The notes below the pieces were generated by a model that was not told where the DNA came from, did not search any database, and saw only the letters and a list, made by a program, of their open reading frames with translations. Shown piece after piece: positions 22,646 to 35,654 of a stretch of DNA of 64,000 nt (positions are counted from its first letter, which is position 1; each line of letters starts with the position of its first letter). This DNA is from Avena insularis (taxonomy: Eukaryota; Streptophyta; Magnoliopsida; Poales; Poaceae): the NCBI GenBank assembly GCA_023614405.1, contig JAJUPC010000231.1, forward strand, positions 471,586 to 535,585, given 5' to 3'. Both the position numbers and the translations under genes were made by a program.

Positions 22646-23896
22646 TTCTTGCTTCGTGTGCCTAACTTGAAGGCCTTAAAGAAAAGTACTTATTGGGAGA
22701 TAACCCAAAAGTTTTAGTTGAGTCTTGGAAGTTATTACTTCACTAATAATCTCTCCTTATATTTTTTTATTTGATTTTGTGCCAAGAATAACCTCTAATG
22801 AGAGGGAAGTAAGATTTGGGGAAGTTGATGTCCCGAAACAGATATTCATGCTTCATTGTAAACATTCGTGAAAAATCTTTGTATGACAGATTGAGCTGTA
22901 ATTTTCTGAGTAAATCCCCTAGGTTATTAGCTAACTTTTGTTTGTTCAGTACTTTTTTATTTGAGCAATAGAAGGTCTTCGAAAAAATCGTTTTTCACCT
23001 GCTAGTCTGTTTTGACAAATTTCTGCCATTATTTGCATTTGCTTCTCATTGATTTCTTTTTGAGTTCTTTTTGGGAAATTTAGATTTCTGAGGAAGATGC
23101 TACAGTAGCTTGTGTTCTTATTGGAAGTTTTGATATTTTGAACAAAACCCCAAAGGTTTTATTATCTTTTGAATGCACTAATGTTGTTAATGAAGATTGT
23201 GTGAAGTTTTGTATGAAGGAAAAATTTCGAGTGTAGGGAAAGAATGATGTAATAAGATGAAGAATGGACAAAAGCTCAAGCTTTGGGATGCCACCCCGTG
23301 TCACCCCAAGAACTATTTGAGAGTTACAAGCGTCAAATCTTGGGGATTCCCAAGGCATCCCCTTTCTTCATCAATAAAAAGCTCAGGTCTCTTTCTAGAC
23401 ACTTCATTTTTATTATTTCATGGATAGTTGTGTTGTTCTTGGAGCATCTTAGTTTTTGTTTTTGGTTTTTGTATGCTTATTTTTCTTGAATAAAGTAGTT
23501 GGACCCCCTCTTTCACTGTGATGTTTTCAAATAAGTTGATTGATGTTGGAAAAGAGTAGGAAGTTTCATGCGTATAGTGGTACAAAAGTGAGCTTGCTTT
23601 GAAAGTGGCTTAGAGTTTATCATGTAATGCTAGATGGTGTTTTGACCTTATCATGACTTGCTCCAAAAAATTGAGATTGCTTAGCGTGCCTTGAAGGAAT
23701 CATGTGTTGTTTTAGCATACAAAACCATAATATTGTGGTATTCTCCTTTGATGCTTTGTTTGGGTTGACTTGGCACATGCTCACACCATGTTATGACTAT
23801 GAACCAGTCACCTTAGCCTCTATGATCATTTATTTTTTGACTTGTGGTACCACTTTATGCTTTAGTTGATAATGTTTTGTCGCTCTGCATGATTAT
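22646..23896 (+). other. 3' UTR of Athila-like element, first part
   Basis: Starts with a CTTATTGGGAGATAACCC phrase typical of the non-coding DNA after the coding region in Athila-type Triticeae elements. No gene is seen. The last five bases (ATTAT, 23892-23896) are one half of the target duplication of the element inserted at 23897. Confidence 0.65.
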
Positions 23897-26800
23897 TGTA
23901 AGGTTCCCAACCTTTAATAAGGTAGAGATCCCTGTGTTTACAATGCTAATCCCTGGATCAATAGCTAGCATCCACAGTTAGGATGTAATATCAAGAAACA
24001 AAGGTCATAATACAACTTTATAACCAGGAATAAAATAATTTATTACATCTTACATAGCTCATTTGGCTATCTCATTACAATGCAGCAGAATATAACAATA
24101 GCATGGGGTCCTTCATCTTCATTTGAATTGTATTGGCAAGTGATACTATGGTAGTATAGTGGAGTCTATCATCTATATGCATTTGGCTAAGTGCAGCTTA
24201 GGCTTGCTTTGCTCAAAATAGATTTTCCTTATCATTTGAAAACACTAAGTTTTTGTTTTCCAAAATCACCCAAGGCATCTCCCAATAGAAATTGGTGATC
24301 CTTCAACCCTTGTTCAACCACAAGTTTTTTTAACTTAGAAATTTGGATGAGGAGATTCCTGATAGCTTCCATGTCTGGATGCTCAAATTGTCCTTTACCA
24401 GGGACATGGCTAAGTACTTAGATTTTTCCATCTACAGAGGTGGTGCACTTTCCCCACAAGACTTGGTTTCACCAAGACAAGATCTTTCAGAAGCCTTCCC
24501 TTAGACCAGAATGGACGCGTTACAACCTATCAAACCCCTACCACCAACTATGCACTTGGCTAAGTTATTGCAACCTATATGATCCAGGCAGAGCCCATAA
24601 TCCCAAGTGGCTGCACTTGAAGCTTCTCAACATTTGGCATCTCAAATGTCTTTGTTCCTGGGTGGCCATCCACAAGTGAGATACACAAGGTAAACCATAG
24701 AAATGGGCCTTGTGTAACCACTCAACACAAACCATTCCTTCCATTCCACCCAGGTGATTCATTCACTTAGTTGTTTTATTAAACAAAACATAAGTCCTTG
24801 ACTTAGAAATATTCCATAGCATGAATATAATCCACCCTTGTTTTCTACTAGCTAAGCTAAGCATGATAGTAGTAGGAATCTTAACTTAGGAAGTTTCTAC
24901 TAAGGTTCATCTACTAGGATTTCCCATGGCATAGTTTATACTTAGCAAAATTCCGTGAAAGTCCTACTTAGAAACAACACTAATGCATAGTGAAAATAAT
25001 GGGACAAAGTATGAAGCATCACTTGCCTTTTGGTAGAGAATATAAGTTCGCTCCTTGTCTTTGCAATGATCACACTATTCAAATGTCACTACAATTCAAT
25101 CAAGCAAGCAATATTTCAATCTACCATTCAAGCAACAACACATAAAATAATGAAAACAAACTAATGCATGCAAGCATGCTAATGATTGTTTTATTTGGAA
25201 AAGTGGTTTCTAACATGTTATAAACATTATAAAACACCTATTGGTCATTTTATAAAAATGGCAAAACCATTTGCAAAGGTTTTTTCTTATAAACCATTTT
25301 AATACCAAATCAATATTTTATGTGGTTGAAAATGCTTTTAGCAAAGCAATAATATTTATCGGGTTCACCAAATACATTTTTAATTCTAAAACTTGGTGTT
25401 TAGGGTCAGAGAGTTTAAATCAAAACATTTCCCAAAGGGTTTTCCTCCAAAAGCATTTTTAATACATAAACATTATTTTTATTTGACTAGAAATGCTTTA
25501 AATCAAAGATTTATTATTTTGCTTCACCAAATATGTTTTTGAAACCACAAATTGATTTCTATGGTCAGTAGGTCCAAAAAAATCCATTTGCCAAAGGTTC
25601 TATCACAAAAATAATTTTAGAACAAATTTTATATCCAAAGTATACCTACACAAGTTTCTGCAAAAACAACCATTTTATCAGAAACAAATTACTAAATAAA
25701 GGGCATGGTTGGGTAGGATTTGTCTTGCTGATTCCATTGATATAAAATTTGCAAAATTTGGACGTGTGGTTTGAAAGTTTTGAATTTTACAAAATTGAAC
25801 AACAAATAGATCAAATCTGTTTTTATTAAAACATACAGGGCCACGTGGAACGTTTCTATTGGTCCATACCGTTTCGGTTGGATCGACCTCTCTGGTGCGT
25901 TGGATCTAATGATGATCGTGCGGCACAGATCTGTCCATACCCTTTCGGTTAAGTTTCTAACGCAACCCTTTGATCAAGATCCTACGGCTCATAATCACTG
26001 GACATACTCTAGCGGCGCTAGCGGTGGTGAGCAATGGCGGCGCTTTCGGATGATGTCGCAAGCGTTATAGGAAGCGAGAGAATGAGGGAGAAGCTCACGG
26101 GTTCGCAGCTTGCTGATGCTCAAGGTGCTTGCCGCTTGTCGAGCGCCTGATGGCGTCGAGATTGCTCCCGGAGATATTCTTTGTCGTCGGGTCACGCACA
26201 ACTTCGTCGGGCGAGTCTCTGGAATGCAAGCGAGCAAAACAACGCGTCAGGAAGATGCACACGGGTTCAAGGACCGCGGGAACACTCACCCGATGAGCAA
26301 AGGCGCACGAGGTCGTCGGCTATGGCTCGCCTGAGTCGAGCTCACCATCGGTGGCGCTCAGACATGGACAGAGCCGAGGCTGCAGGGCCCGCGCGGGTGA
26401 GTGCGAGGCACTGGCAGGTGCACCTGGTTCTGGCGAACTAGATCATGTGAAGCAGGGATAGTGGGAAGGTTCGTGCTCGTCGGAATCGACCGGAAAGGTC
26501 GTCGGAGCCAGTGGTGGCGCGAGCGAGAATTAAGCGATGATGGCTCACTGGGTATGGCGTGAGTGGGGAAAGAGAGAGAATAGATAGGCGATTTAACGAG
26601 CGTGGATGTTGGAGAGATTAACGCCTCCATTGATGCGAATTTAACTGCAGAAATCAAAGCAGAAAACTGCCGGCGTGATTTGGGGATGAATCAGTCGCGG
26701 GGACGATGATGACGGGGCAGTGGGGTCCAACAGTCAGCGAGAGATAGAGAGAGGAGGTGGGGTCCAACATTCAGTGGCGGAGCGGGTGAGTTCTGCGGTG

Positions 26801-28107
26801 ATTTGGGGAAGTGGGTTGCTGGGATGGGCTGGGCTGGATTCTTTCATTTTATTGTACTAATTGTTTTTTTATTTTTTCATTTCTATTTTCTGTTTTGATT
26901 TTGTTTAACCAATTCAAACATCCATTTGAATTCAAACTTTTGTCAAACTTTGTGTGGATTCAAACACTGATTAATAATACATTTTAAAGTCAAATTCAGA
27001 ATATTTCTTTTATTCTTTTTAGGGTCTTTTAATTATTTAAAATAGGCCCTTGCATTTATTTAAATAAGATCAAATATATTTTTAATCCTTATTGAAATTT
27101 CATTTTTCCACAAAACCTTTTTAGTAAGTTTTATTCATTTATTAGGGTGTTAAATATTTCACTTTGAATTATTTTGGGATATTTTTAATATGAGTTATTA
27201 ATTATTTTAAATTGGGTACTTGTCTTTATTCCAATGAAATTAAATATAGTTTTAATTTCATATATATTTATTTAAATGATTCCTTTATTTTGTTTAAGTC
27301 AATTAAATGATTTTTTTCCACTTGGGTAAATTCAAATTTTTGTCCCTAATTTAATTAATTATTTCTAATAGGGATTTTTATCTTTATTCAAATAGAATTT
27401 GGTTAATGCCATTTTATTTAATTTGGAAATTATTTATCCATTATTTTATTTGGATTTGGTTTATATTTATACCATTTTCTTAATGGATTAGGCCAAGATT
27501 TAATTTGGTCTTTAAATATTCCTCATTTAAAATCCATATCTTTTTATTTATAGGTCCAAACTTGATGATTTCAATTTGTAATATCTTATTTGGTATTTAT
27601 TTATACCTTTAGATAACTTTAGGATCATTTGCTCACCATTTGGTATGGATTTTAGATAAGTGCTTTATTAGCTTTGGAATTTACTTTTCCTTATCTTATT
27701 AAATTCACAAGTTTTTATTTATGGCTCCAAATTAAGTGAAACCAATTTCTATGGTTTTATAATATTTCTATTTGTCATTCTTGGTCATTTTGAAATATTT
27801 GCTTGAAAACTTTTATATGGATCAAATCCATGGTCTTAGAGATAACTTGAAAATGATTTTCCTCCATTAGGATTTTAGGGTTTTGGTTTATTTCTCAAGT
27901 GTTTAAATTTCCAGATGCATTTATGAAGAATGCGTTCCACTTGATTTGAATTTAGTTGGATTCAAACATTAACCAAAGTTTGTTCAAGTTGGGATTTTAA
28001 GTTTCTATTTAGAACAAAAGTTTCTTCTCACCCTAATTTTCAACCATTGTTTATTTTGTTTATTTATTTTTCACAGTACAAAATTTGGAAAATTTTGGGA
28101 TGTGACA
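23897..28107 (-). repeat. 3' LTR of the large-LTR element
   Basis: On the minus strand: TGTCACATCCC, an AT-rich 1.2 kb, a GC-rich 0.8 kb (26000-26800), then a second AT-rich part. Compared with the other LTR it lacks about 118 bp just after 24118. A 99-codon frame at 26358-26657 is shared with the other LTR (32431-32733), but identity there follows from LTR duplication alone. Confidence 0.9.
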
Positions 28108-28216
28108 GGCTACCACCCTTAAAATAAATCTCGTCCCGAGATTTGGGAAGGATAGGGGTACAAGTTGGCTCCAAAACAACTAGGGTACTACCACCCTTAA
28201 AAATTTTCCAACTAGA

Positions 28217-29164
28217 TTACATCTTGGATTGCTTGGAATCTTGTTGAATCCTCTCTAGGCACTTGTCTGCATAATGGCCTAGGTCTTTGCATTTGAAACA
28301 CATCACTTGGCTATTATCCTTCTTATTCTTTGGTATCAATCCCTCTTGTTTATTTCCTTGGTTCTTCTTCTTTTCTGGGCAATCACTGGCATAGTGTCCC
28401 ATTTCTTTGCAATTGTAACATTGCAACTGGCTTATGTCCTTCTTCTTATTTTTGGGTCTCTCCAAATCTAGGAGTTCTTCTAGTTCATGCTCTTCATAAT
28501 TCATCACAGAGGTGGGAAATCTTTCTCTCTTCTTGGGGAAATTACTAGAGATATGACCTTCTTCTCCACAAGAGTAGCAACACTTTGTGGACACTTTGGA
28601 TTTGGCCTTATGATGCATGGTTTTGACTTTGCCTTCATCCTTCTTGGTAGAAGTTGTTCCTTCATGAGGGTTTACAAACTGTTGATGCACTCCACCTTGT
28701 TTCCTTTGTTGAACTATGGAATAGATGGGGCATTGGATAGGGACATGATTATTTACTTCACATAGGAAACAAGTAGCTTGAGATGTGGGGCATTGGTCAG
28801 TTGGATGTTTCTCTTCACAATTGGGGCGTTGATCTTCATGCTCCTTGGAAGTATGATCCTTGTCTCCACAGACATTGCAATCTTGAGTTCCTTCTAAAAT
28901 ATCATCCTTGACATCCTTGTTGTCATAATCTCCTTGGGAAGAGTTGTCTCCCATGTTGATCATTTGAGTGGTCATCCCTTGCAGCAATTGGGATTGGATT
29001 ACCAAAAACTTTTCTATGGTTGGGTCTAACTCCTTGTTGTTGGCTAAAACTTGAGTTGTCATCTGATTCAAATGGGTTTGGTTTACTAGTAGTTGTTCTC
29101 TCATGTTGACCTCTTGGTTGTTGTTGTCACCATTCTTGATGTTGGAGTTTCTTGGAGTAGTCAT
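28217..29164 (-). CDS. Gag-like zinc-knuckle protein, 315 residues
   Basis: An intact frame with ATG at 29162-29164. The N-terminal 95 residues are Asn/Gln-rich and polar with possible helical heptads. Then follow CCHC knuckles C-x2-C-x4-H-x4-C: intact at residues 132-145, 249-262 and 289-302. Two others, at 96-109 and 196-209, have lost the last Cys (now His and Phe). The linkers are Lys-rich. This is a nucleocapsid-like RNA-binding protein; I see no capsid domain. It is the only coding capacity of the element and would be expressed from the right-hand LTR. An open stretch upstream (29294-29770) is probably leader. Confidence 0.8.
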   Translation of the reverse strand: MTTPRNSNIKNGDNNNQEVNMREQLLVNQTHLNQMTTQVLANNKELDPTIEKFLVIQSQLLQGMTTQMINMGDNSSQGDYDNKDVKDDILEGTQDCNVCGDKDHTSKEHEDQRPNCEEKHPTDQCPTSQATCFLCEVNNHVPIQCPIYSIVQQRKQGGVHQQFVNPHEGTTSTKKDEGKVKTMHHKAKSKVSTKCCYSCGEEGHISSNFPKKRERFPTSVMNYEEHELEELLDLERPKNKKKDISQLQCYNCKEMGHYASDCPEKKKNQGNKQEGLIPKNKKDNSQVMCFKCKDLGHYADKCLERIQQDSKQSKM

Positions 29165-29830
29165 CGGTTTCGGTTGGTTTGGATTAGAATAGGCAAAATA
29201 TTTCTAAGGAATCAATTCTAATCACACACATCACAATTCACTCAAGCAATGTGCAAGAAATCACAAACAAACACTCCACTCAAACAACAAGTATCAAGCA
29301 CATTTATAGGCAACAAAAATATATTTGTTACACCACATAAGTTGGTGGGTTTGATTTAAACTAAACATGGTGGTCCAACTATATGGTTCACTTGAGATCA
29401 TTCCTTCCTTCTTAGTTGCTTCTTGATGAACAAGATCTTTGTATCCTTGGAGAAATCCTTGTGTCTCGGTCACAAAACTCCAAAGGTGATGATGGTTTCT
29501 TCTAAGTTGTGTTTCCTTAGTCTTCATGTCTTGGGTAATATTTCTTGTCTCACTTGTAGTCCTTAGTAACATCCAAGTTGAAGTCCTTGTTGAGAATAAG
29601 GTTGAAATCACATGAGTTGGTGGAGTCCTTTGCTCATGTTGAAGTCTTTGGCCATGGGGTAGGCTTTGTCCATCAAGTTTGAAATATAAAAGATGTATAA
29701 TCAAAACCAAAATGGTTGAGGAAAGAGTATACAAGATTGTTTGTAAATAAGTTTTTGGAACATATACCACTCCTATTTTTCTAAGGGGTTTTGTCCAATC
29801 CTAGGGTTACAATCCTACAGGCAACACAAT
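29165..29830 (-). other. Leader between primer-binding site and gag-like gene
   Basis: Non-coding leader of the large-LTR element. A 158-codon frame (29294-29770) is open on the minus strand, but its composition shows no domain, so I do not call a gene. Confidence 0.5.
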
Positions 29831-29842
29831 GCTCTGATACCA
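29831..29842 (-). other. Primer-binding site
   Basis: Minus strand TGGTATCAGAGC, matching the 3' end of initiator Met-tRNA, two bases inside the right LTR. This fixes the element's orientation. Confidence 0.9.
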
Positions 29843-29844
29843 TC

Positions 29845-32800
29845 TGTAAGGTTCCCAACCTTTAATAAGGTAGATATCCCTGTGTTTACAATGCTAGTCC
29901 CTGGATCAATAGCTAGCATCCACAGTTAAGATGTAATATCAAGAAACAAAGGTCATAATACAACTTTATAACCAGGAATAAAATAATTTGTTACATCTTA
30001 CATAGCTCATTTGGCTATCTCATTACAATGCAGCAGAATATAACAATAGCATAGGGTCCTTCATCTTCAAAGTGCCACAGTCAGTCATGTTGGTTGTAGA
30101 CTTGTAATCCTAATCAATAAACTTCACTAACATCAAACAAACCTGTAACATAATAATTTACAGCCACAAGGGTCAATACATTTGAATTCTATTGGCAAGT
30201 GATACTATGGTAGTATAGTGGAGTCTATCATCTATATGCATTTGGATAAGTGGAGCTTAGTCTTGCTTTGCTCAAAATAGATTTTCCTTATCATTTGAAA
30301 ACACTAAGTTTTTGTTTGTCAAAATCACCCAAGGCATCTCCCAATAGAAATTGGTGATCCTTCAACCCTTGTTCAACCACAAGTTTTTTAAACTTAGAAA
30401 TTTGGATGAGGAGATTCTTGATAGCTTCCATGTCTTGATGCTCAAAATGTCCTTTACCAGGGACATGGCTAAGTACTTAGATTTTTCCATTTGCAGAGGT
30501 GGTGCACTTTCCCCACAAGACTTGGTTTCACCAAGACAAGATCTTTCAGAAGCCTTCCCTTAGACCAGAATGGACGCGTTAAAACCTATCAAACCCCTAC
30601 CACCAACTATCCACTTGGCTAAGTTATTGCAACCTATATGATCCAGGCAGAGCCCATAATGCCAAGTGGCTGCACTTGAAGCTTCTCAACATTTGACATC
30701 TCAAATGTCTTTGTTCCTGGGTGGCCATCCACGAGTGAGATACACAAGGTAAACCATAGAAATGGGCCTTGTGTAACCACTCAACACAAACCATTCCTTC
30801 CATTCCACCCAGGTGATTCATTCACTTAGTTGTTTTATTAAACAAAACATAAGTCCTTGACTTAGAAATATTCCATAGCATGAATATAATCCACCCTTGT
30901 TTTCTACTAGCTAAGCTAAGCATGATAGTAGTAGGAATCTTAACTTAGGAAGTTTCTACTAAGGTTCATCTACTAGAATTTCCCATGGCATAGTTTATAC
31001 TTAGCAAAATTCCGTGCAAGTGCTACTTAGAAACAACACTAATGCATAGTGAAAATAATGGGACAAAGTATGAAGCATCACTTACCTTTTGGTAGAAAAT
31101 ATAAGTTCACTCCTTGTATTTGCAATGATCACACTCTTCAAATGTCACTACAATTCAATCAAGCAAGCAATATTTCAATCTACCATTCAAGCAACAACAC
31201 ATAAAATAATGAAAATAAACTAATGCATGCAAGCATGCTAATGATTGTTTTATTTGGAAAAGTGGTTTCTAACATGTTATAAACATTCTAAAACACCTAT
31301 TGGTCATTTTATAAAAATGGCAAAACCATTTGCAAAGGTTTTTGCTTATAAACCATTCTAATACCAAATCAATATTTTATGTGGTTGAAAATGCTTTTAG
31401 CAAAGAAATAATATTTATTGGGTTCACCAAATACATTTTTAATTCTAAAACTTGGTGTTTGGGGTCAGAGAGTTTAAATCAAAACATTTCCCAAAGGGTT
31501 TTCCTCCAAAAGCATTTTTAATACATAAACATTATTTTTATTTGACTAGAAATGCTTTAAATCAAATATTTATTCTTTTGCTTCACCAAATATGTTTTTG
31601 AAACCACAAATTGATTTTTATGGTCAGTAGGTCCAAAACAATCCATTTGCCAAAGGTTCTATCACAAAAATAATTTTAGAAAAAAATTTATATCCAAAAT
31701 ATACCTACACAAGTTTATGCAAAAACAACCATTTTATCCGAAACAAATTACTAAACAAAGGGCATGGTTGGGTAGGATTTGTCTTGCTGATTCCATTGAT
31801 ATAAAATTTGCATAATTTGGATATGTGGTTTGAAAGTTATGAATTTTACAAAATTGAACAACAAATAGATCAAATCTGTTTTTATTAAAACATACAGGGC
31901 CACGTGGAACGTTTCTATTTGTCCATACCGTTTCGGTTGGATCGACCTATTTGGTGCGTTGGATCTAATGATGATCGTGCGGCACAGATCTGTCCATACC
32001 CTTTCGGTTAAGTTTCTATCGCAACCCTTTGATCAAGATCCTACGGCTCATAATCACTGGACATACTCTGGCGGCGCTAGCGGTGGTGAACAGCGGCGGC
32101 ACGCTCAGATGATGTTGGTGTTGGCGTTACAGGAAGCGAGAGAACGAGGGGAGAAGCTCACTGGGTTCGCAGCTTGCTGCTGATGCTCAAGGTGCTTGCC
32201 GCTTGTCGAGGGGCGCACGGTAGCGTCGAGGATTGCTCCCCGGAGATGTTGCTGTCGTCGGGTCACGCACAACTTCGTCGGAGGCGAGTCTCTGGAATGC
32301 AAGCGAGCAAAACAACGGGTCAGGAAGATTCACACGGGTTCAAGGACCGCGGGAACACTCACCAGTGAGCAAGGGGCGCACGAGGTCATCGGCTATGGCT
32401 CGTCGGAGTCGAGCTCATCATAGGTGGCGCTCAGACATGGACAGAGCCGAGGCTGCGGGGCACGCGCGGGTGAGTGCGAGGCACTGGTAGGTGCGCCTGG
32501 TTCGGGTGAACTAGATCGTGTGAAGAAGGGACAATGGGGAGTTTCGTGCTCGTCGGAATCGACCGGAAAGGTCGTCGGAGCCAGTGGTGGCGCGAGCGAG
32601 AATTAGCGCAGCCTGGTGGCTCACTGGGTATGGCGTGAGTGGGGAAGGAGAGAGAATAAGCAGGCGATTTAACGAGCGTGGACGTTGGAGAGATTAACGC
32701 CTCCATTGATGCGAATTTAACTGCAGAAATCAAAGCAGAAAACTGCCGGCGTGATTTGGGGATGAATCAGTCGCGGGGACGATGATGACGGGGCAGTGGG

Positions 32801-34173
32801 GTCCAACGGTCAGCGAGAGATAGAGATAGGAGGTGGGGTCCAACAGTTAGTGGCGGAGCGGGTGAGTTCTGCGGTGATTTGGGGAAGTGGGTTGCTGGGC
32901 TGGGCTGGATTCTTTCATTTTTTTGTACTGATTGTTTTTTCTTTTTTCATTTCTATTTTCTGTTTTGATTTTGTTTAACCAATTCAAACATCCATTTGAA
33001 TTCAAACTTTTGTCAAATTTTGTGTGGATTCAAACACTGATTAATAATACATTTTAAAGTCAAATTCAGAATATTTCTTTTATTCTTTTTAGGGTCTTTT
33101 AATTATTTAAAATAGGCCCTTTCATTTATTTAAATAAGATCAAATATATTTTTAATCCTTATTTAAATTTCATTTTTCCACAAAACCTTTTCAGTAAGTT
33201 TTATTCATTTATTAGGGTGTCAAATATTTCACTTTGAATTATTTTGGGATATTTTTAATATGAGTTATTAATTATTTTAAATTAGGTACTTGTCTTTATT
33301 CCAATGAAATTAAATATAGTTTTAATTTCATATATCTTTATTTAAATGATTCTTTTATTTCATTTAAGTCAATTATATGATTTTTATTCCACTTGGGTAA
33401 ATTCAAATTATTTTCCCTGATTTAATTAATCATTTCTAATAGGGATTTTTATCATTATTCAAATAGAATTTGGTTAATGCCATTTTATTTAATTTGGAAA
33501 TTCTTTATCCATTATTTTATTTGGATTATATTTATTCCATTTGCTTAATGGATTATGCCAAGATTTAATTTGGTCTTTAAATATTCCTCATTTAAAATCC
33601 ATATCTTTTTATTTATAGGTCCAAACTTGATGATTTCAATTTGTAAAATCTTATTTGGTTTTTATTTATCCCTTTAGATAACTTTAGGATTGTTTGCTCA
33701 CCATTTGGTATGGATTTTAGATAAGTGCTTTATTAGCTTTGGAATTTACTTTACCTTATCTTATTAAATTCACAAGTTTTTATTTATGGCTCCAAATTAA
33801 GTGAAACCAATTTCTATGGTTTTATAATATTTCTATTTGTCATTCTTGATCATTTTGAAATGTTTGCTTGACAACTTTTATATGGATCAGATCCATGGTC
33901 TTAGAGATAACTTGGAAATGATTTTCCTCCATTCGGATTTTAGGGTTTTGGTTTATTTCTCAAGTGTTTAAATTTCCAGATGCATTTATGAAGAATGCAT
34001 TCCACTTGATTTGAATTTAGTTGGATTCAAACATTAACCAAAGTTTGTTCAAGTTGGGATTTTAAGTTTCTATTTAGTACAAAAGTTTCTTCTCACCCTA
34101 ATTTTCAAACAATTGTTTATTTTGTTTATTTATTTTTCACATTACAAAATTTTGAAAATTTTGGGATGTGACA
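29845..34173 (-). repeat. 5' LTR of the large-LTR element
   Basis: Full-length LTR, 4329 bp. It retains the roughly 118-bp segment at about 30068-30185 that is missing from the other LTR. It carries the promoter for the element by position, though I see no clear TATA box. Confidence 0.9.
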
Positions 34174-35654
34174 ATTATTGCCTTTATTGCTCTCTTAGTT
34201 GGTCGCTCCTCGTCTTTTGCTAGCCTCCACTTGTATTGAGTAAGCTCTACTCATGCATCCAACTCCCAAAAAAACAAGTTATTCCAATGCATGGTGTTTT
34301 ACACCATTTCAAGTAAATTTTTGTTTTATCTACCTTCCAATTAAAAAGTATTTTGTTATGTCAACAATTAGTGATTAAAGCTCTCACGAACTTGATGGCA
34401 CACTTTATTATTCTTGCCCCTAATAAACTTGAACCATTGTGTCATATATGTTGTATATGCTTGCACTTATACGTTGGGATTAGCAGAACCGTGCTGTCAT
34501 GGGGAACGCTTTCAACACCTATAAATATCTACCCCGTTGATATGATGCTCGTTTGTTTATGGATGTCGTCGGTATGAAATAAAAGGGGAGTTTGTAAGTC
34601 CATGGATTTATGTATATGTGTTAGAGAAGCGCCTGGGCCGCTAGCCTAAGCCATGCCTAATCATGGTGGAAACTTGCAGCATCACTATAGTGAGCAATCT
34701 ATTAAGCATTCTTCTTATAAAAAAGATATATGAGATACAAAAAAAGAAAAAAGAAAAGAGAAAAAGATGAAAGAGAGAAAAAAGCACCATATTCCCATGG
34801 TAAATAAGAAGATTTCTAAGATGCTCATTGTCTTCTTGCCTTGTCATTGCGATATGGGATAGCTCTTGTGTCATGTGCAAGGACCTTTGGCGGTTCTCTA
34901 TGATACACATGTATTTACTATGACAAGAACTTATCAGTAACTAAAGTTGAGTAGCATGAGGAGTGGCCCGCGTACTCAAGGGACATGAGATTGCCAACTT
35001 ATACTTTGTCAAGCATATACTCCATAGTTTTTTCACTTTAACCTTAATCACTTCAAGATTCTTATGATAGGGGCAATGAGAGCTGAAATCTAACAAGTAC
35101 CATAATTTTTGGGTGCTCTTTATGAAACTTGAAATCCCTGCTTCCCTTTGGAGGGCCTTTCTTCCACTATATTGAGTCTCCACCTTCTATCTTTAGGCAC
35201 CAATTAAGATAGCATAGTTGCCATTCTTAGTTCTATGTGCATTGTCTCAAAACTTATTGATTGATTCATAATGTTGATATTGCTTGCTCTTGAACTATTT
35301 GTATCTATTCACCCTTATGAACTTTGAAGGTGTCCTATGCATTTATGTCTTGATACTCCATGAGGGACAAGATGAATGCCACTATGCTATGTTTTCTATA
35401 TGTGAAACAAACAAACGTCTTTCAATTCATTGTTATTCATGATCTTTGTTTGTATCCTTTCATGTTGCAACAAAGTTGATTTGTCTTATTGTTAGAACTT
35501 CATCTTTCATGCTCATGTTTAGAGTACTTTGATCCCAGCTTTCAATGCTTGCAAATGGTTTGATCTTTATTTTGATGGTGCATGTCACCTCAACAATTAT
35601 TCTTTTTATCACCTACCTAATCGAGGACGAACAGGAGTTAAGCTTGGGGATGCT
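34174..35654 (+). other. 3' UTR of Athila-like element, second part, with polypurine tract
   Basis: Begins with the second ATTAT, continues the non-coding 3' region interrupted at 23896 (TTAGTTGGTCGCTCCTC is characteristic), and ends with TTAAGCTTGGGGATGCT, the polypurine tract directly before the LTR start TGATACGTC at 35655. No gene is supported. Confidence 0.7.

Larger units (their letters stand above)
23897..34173 (-). mobile_element. Large-LTR non-autonomous retrotransposon (LARD/TR-GAG type)
   Basis: Two direct repeats of 4211 and 4329 bp (23897-28107, 29845-34173) start TGTAAGGTTCCC and end GGGATGTGACA on the + strand, giving TG...CA termini. They flank a 1.7-kb interior and are bordered by a perfect ATTAT duplication (23892-23896, 34174-34178). 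A Met-tRNA type primer-binding site sits next to the right LTR on the minus strand. The interior encodes only a zinc-knuckle protein. No protease, RT or integrase is seen, so it depends on other elements. The LTRs differ by roughly 2-3 percent in segments compared by eye. Confidence 0.9.

Noticed and set aside
26358..26657. 99-codon frame in the large LTR, repeated at 32431-32733
   Set aside because: Conservation follows from the two LTRs being copies; no domain and no independent evidence of coding.
29294..29770. 158-codon minus-strand frame upstream of the zinc-knuckle gene
   Set aside because: It lies in the leader, has irregular composition and no domain; kept only as a remark.
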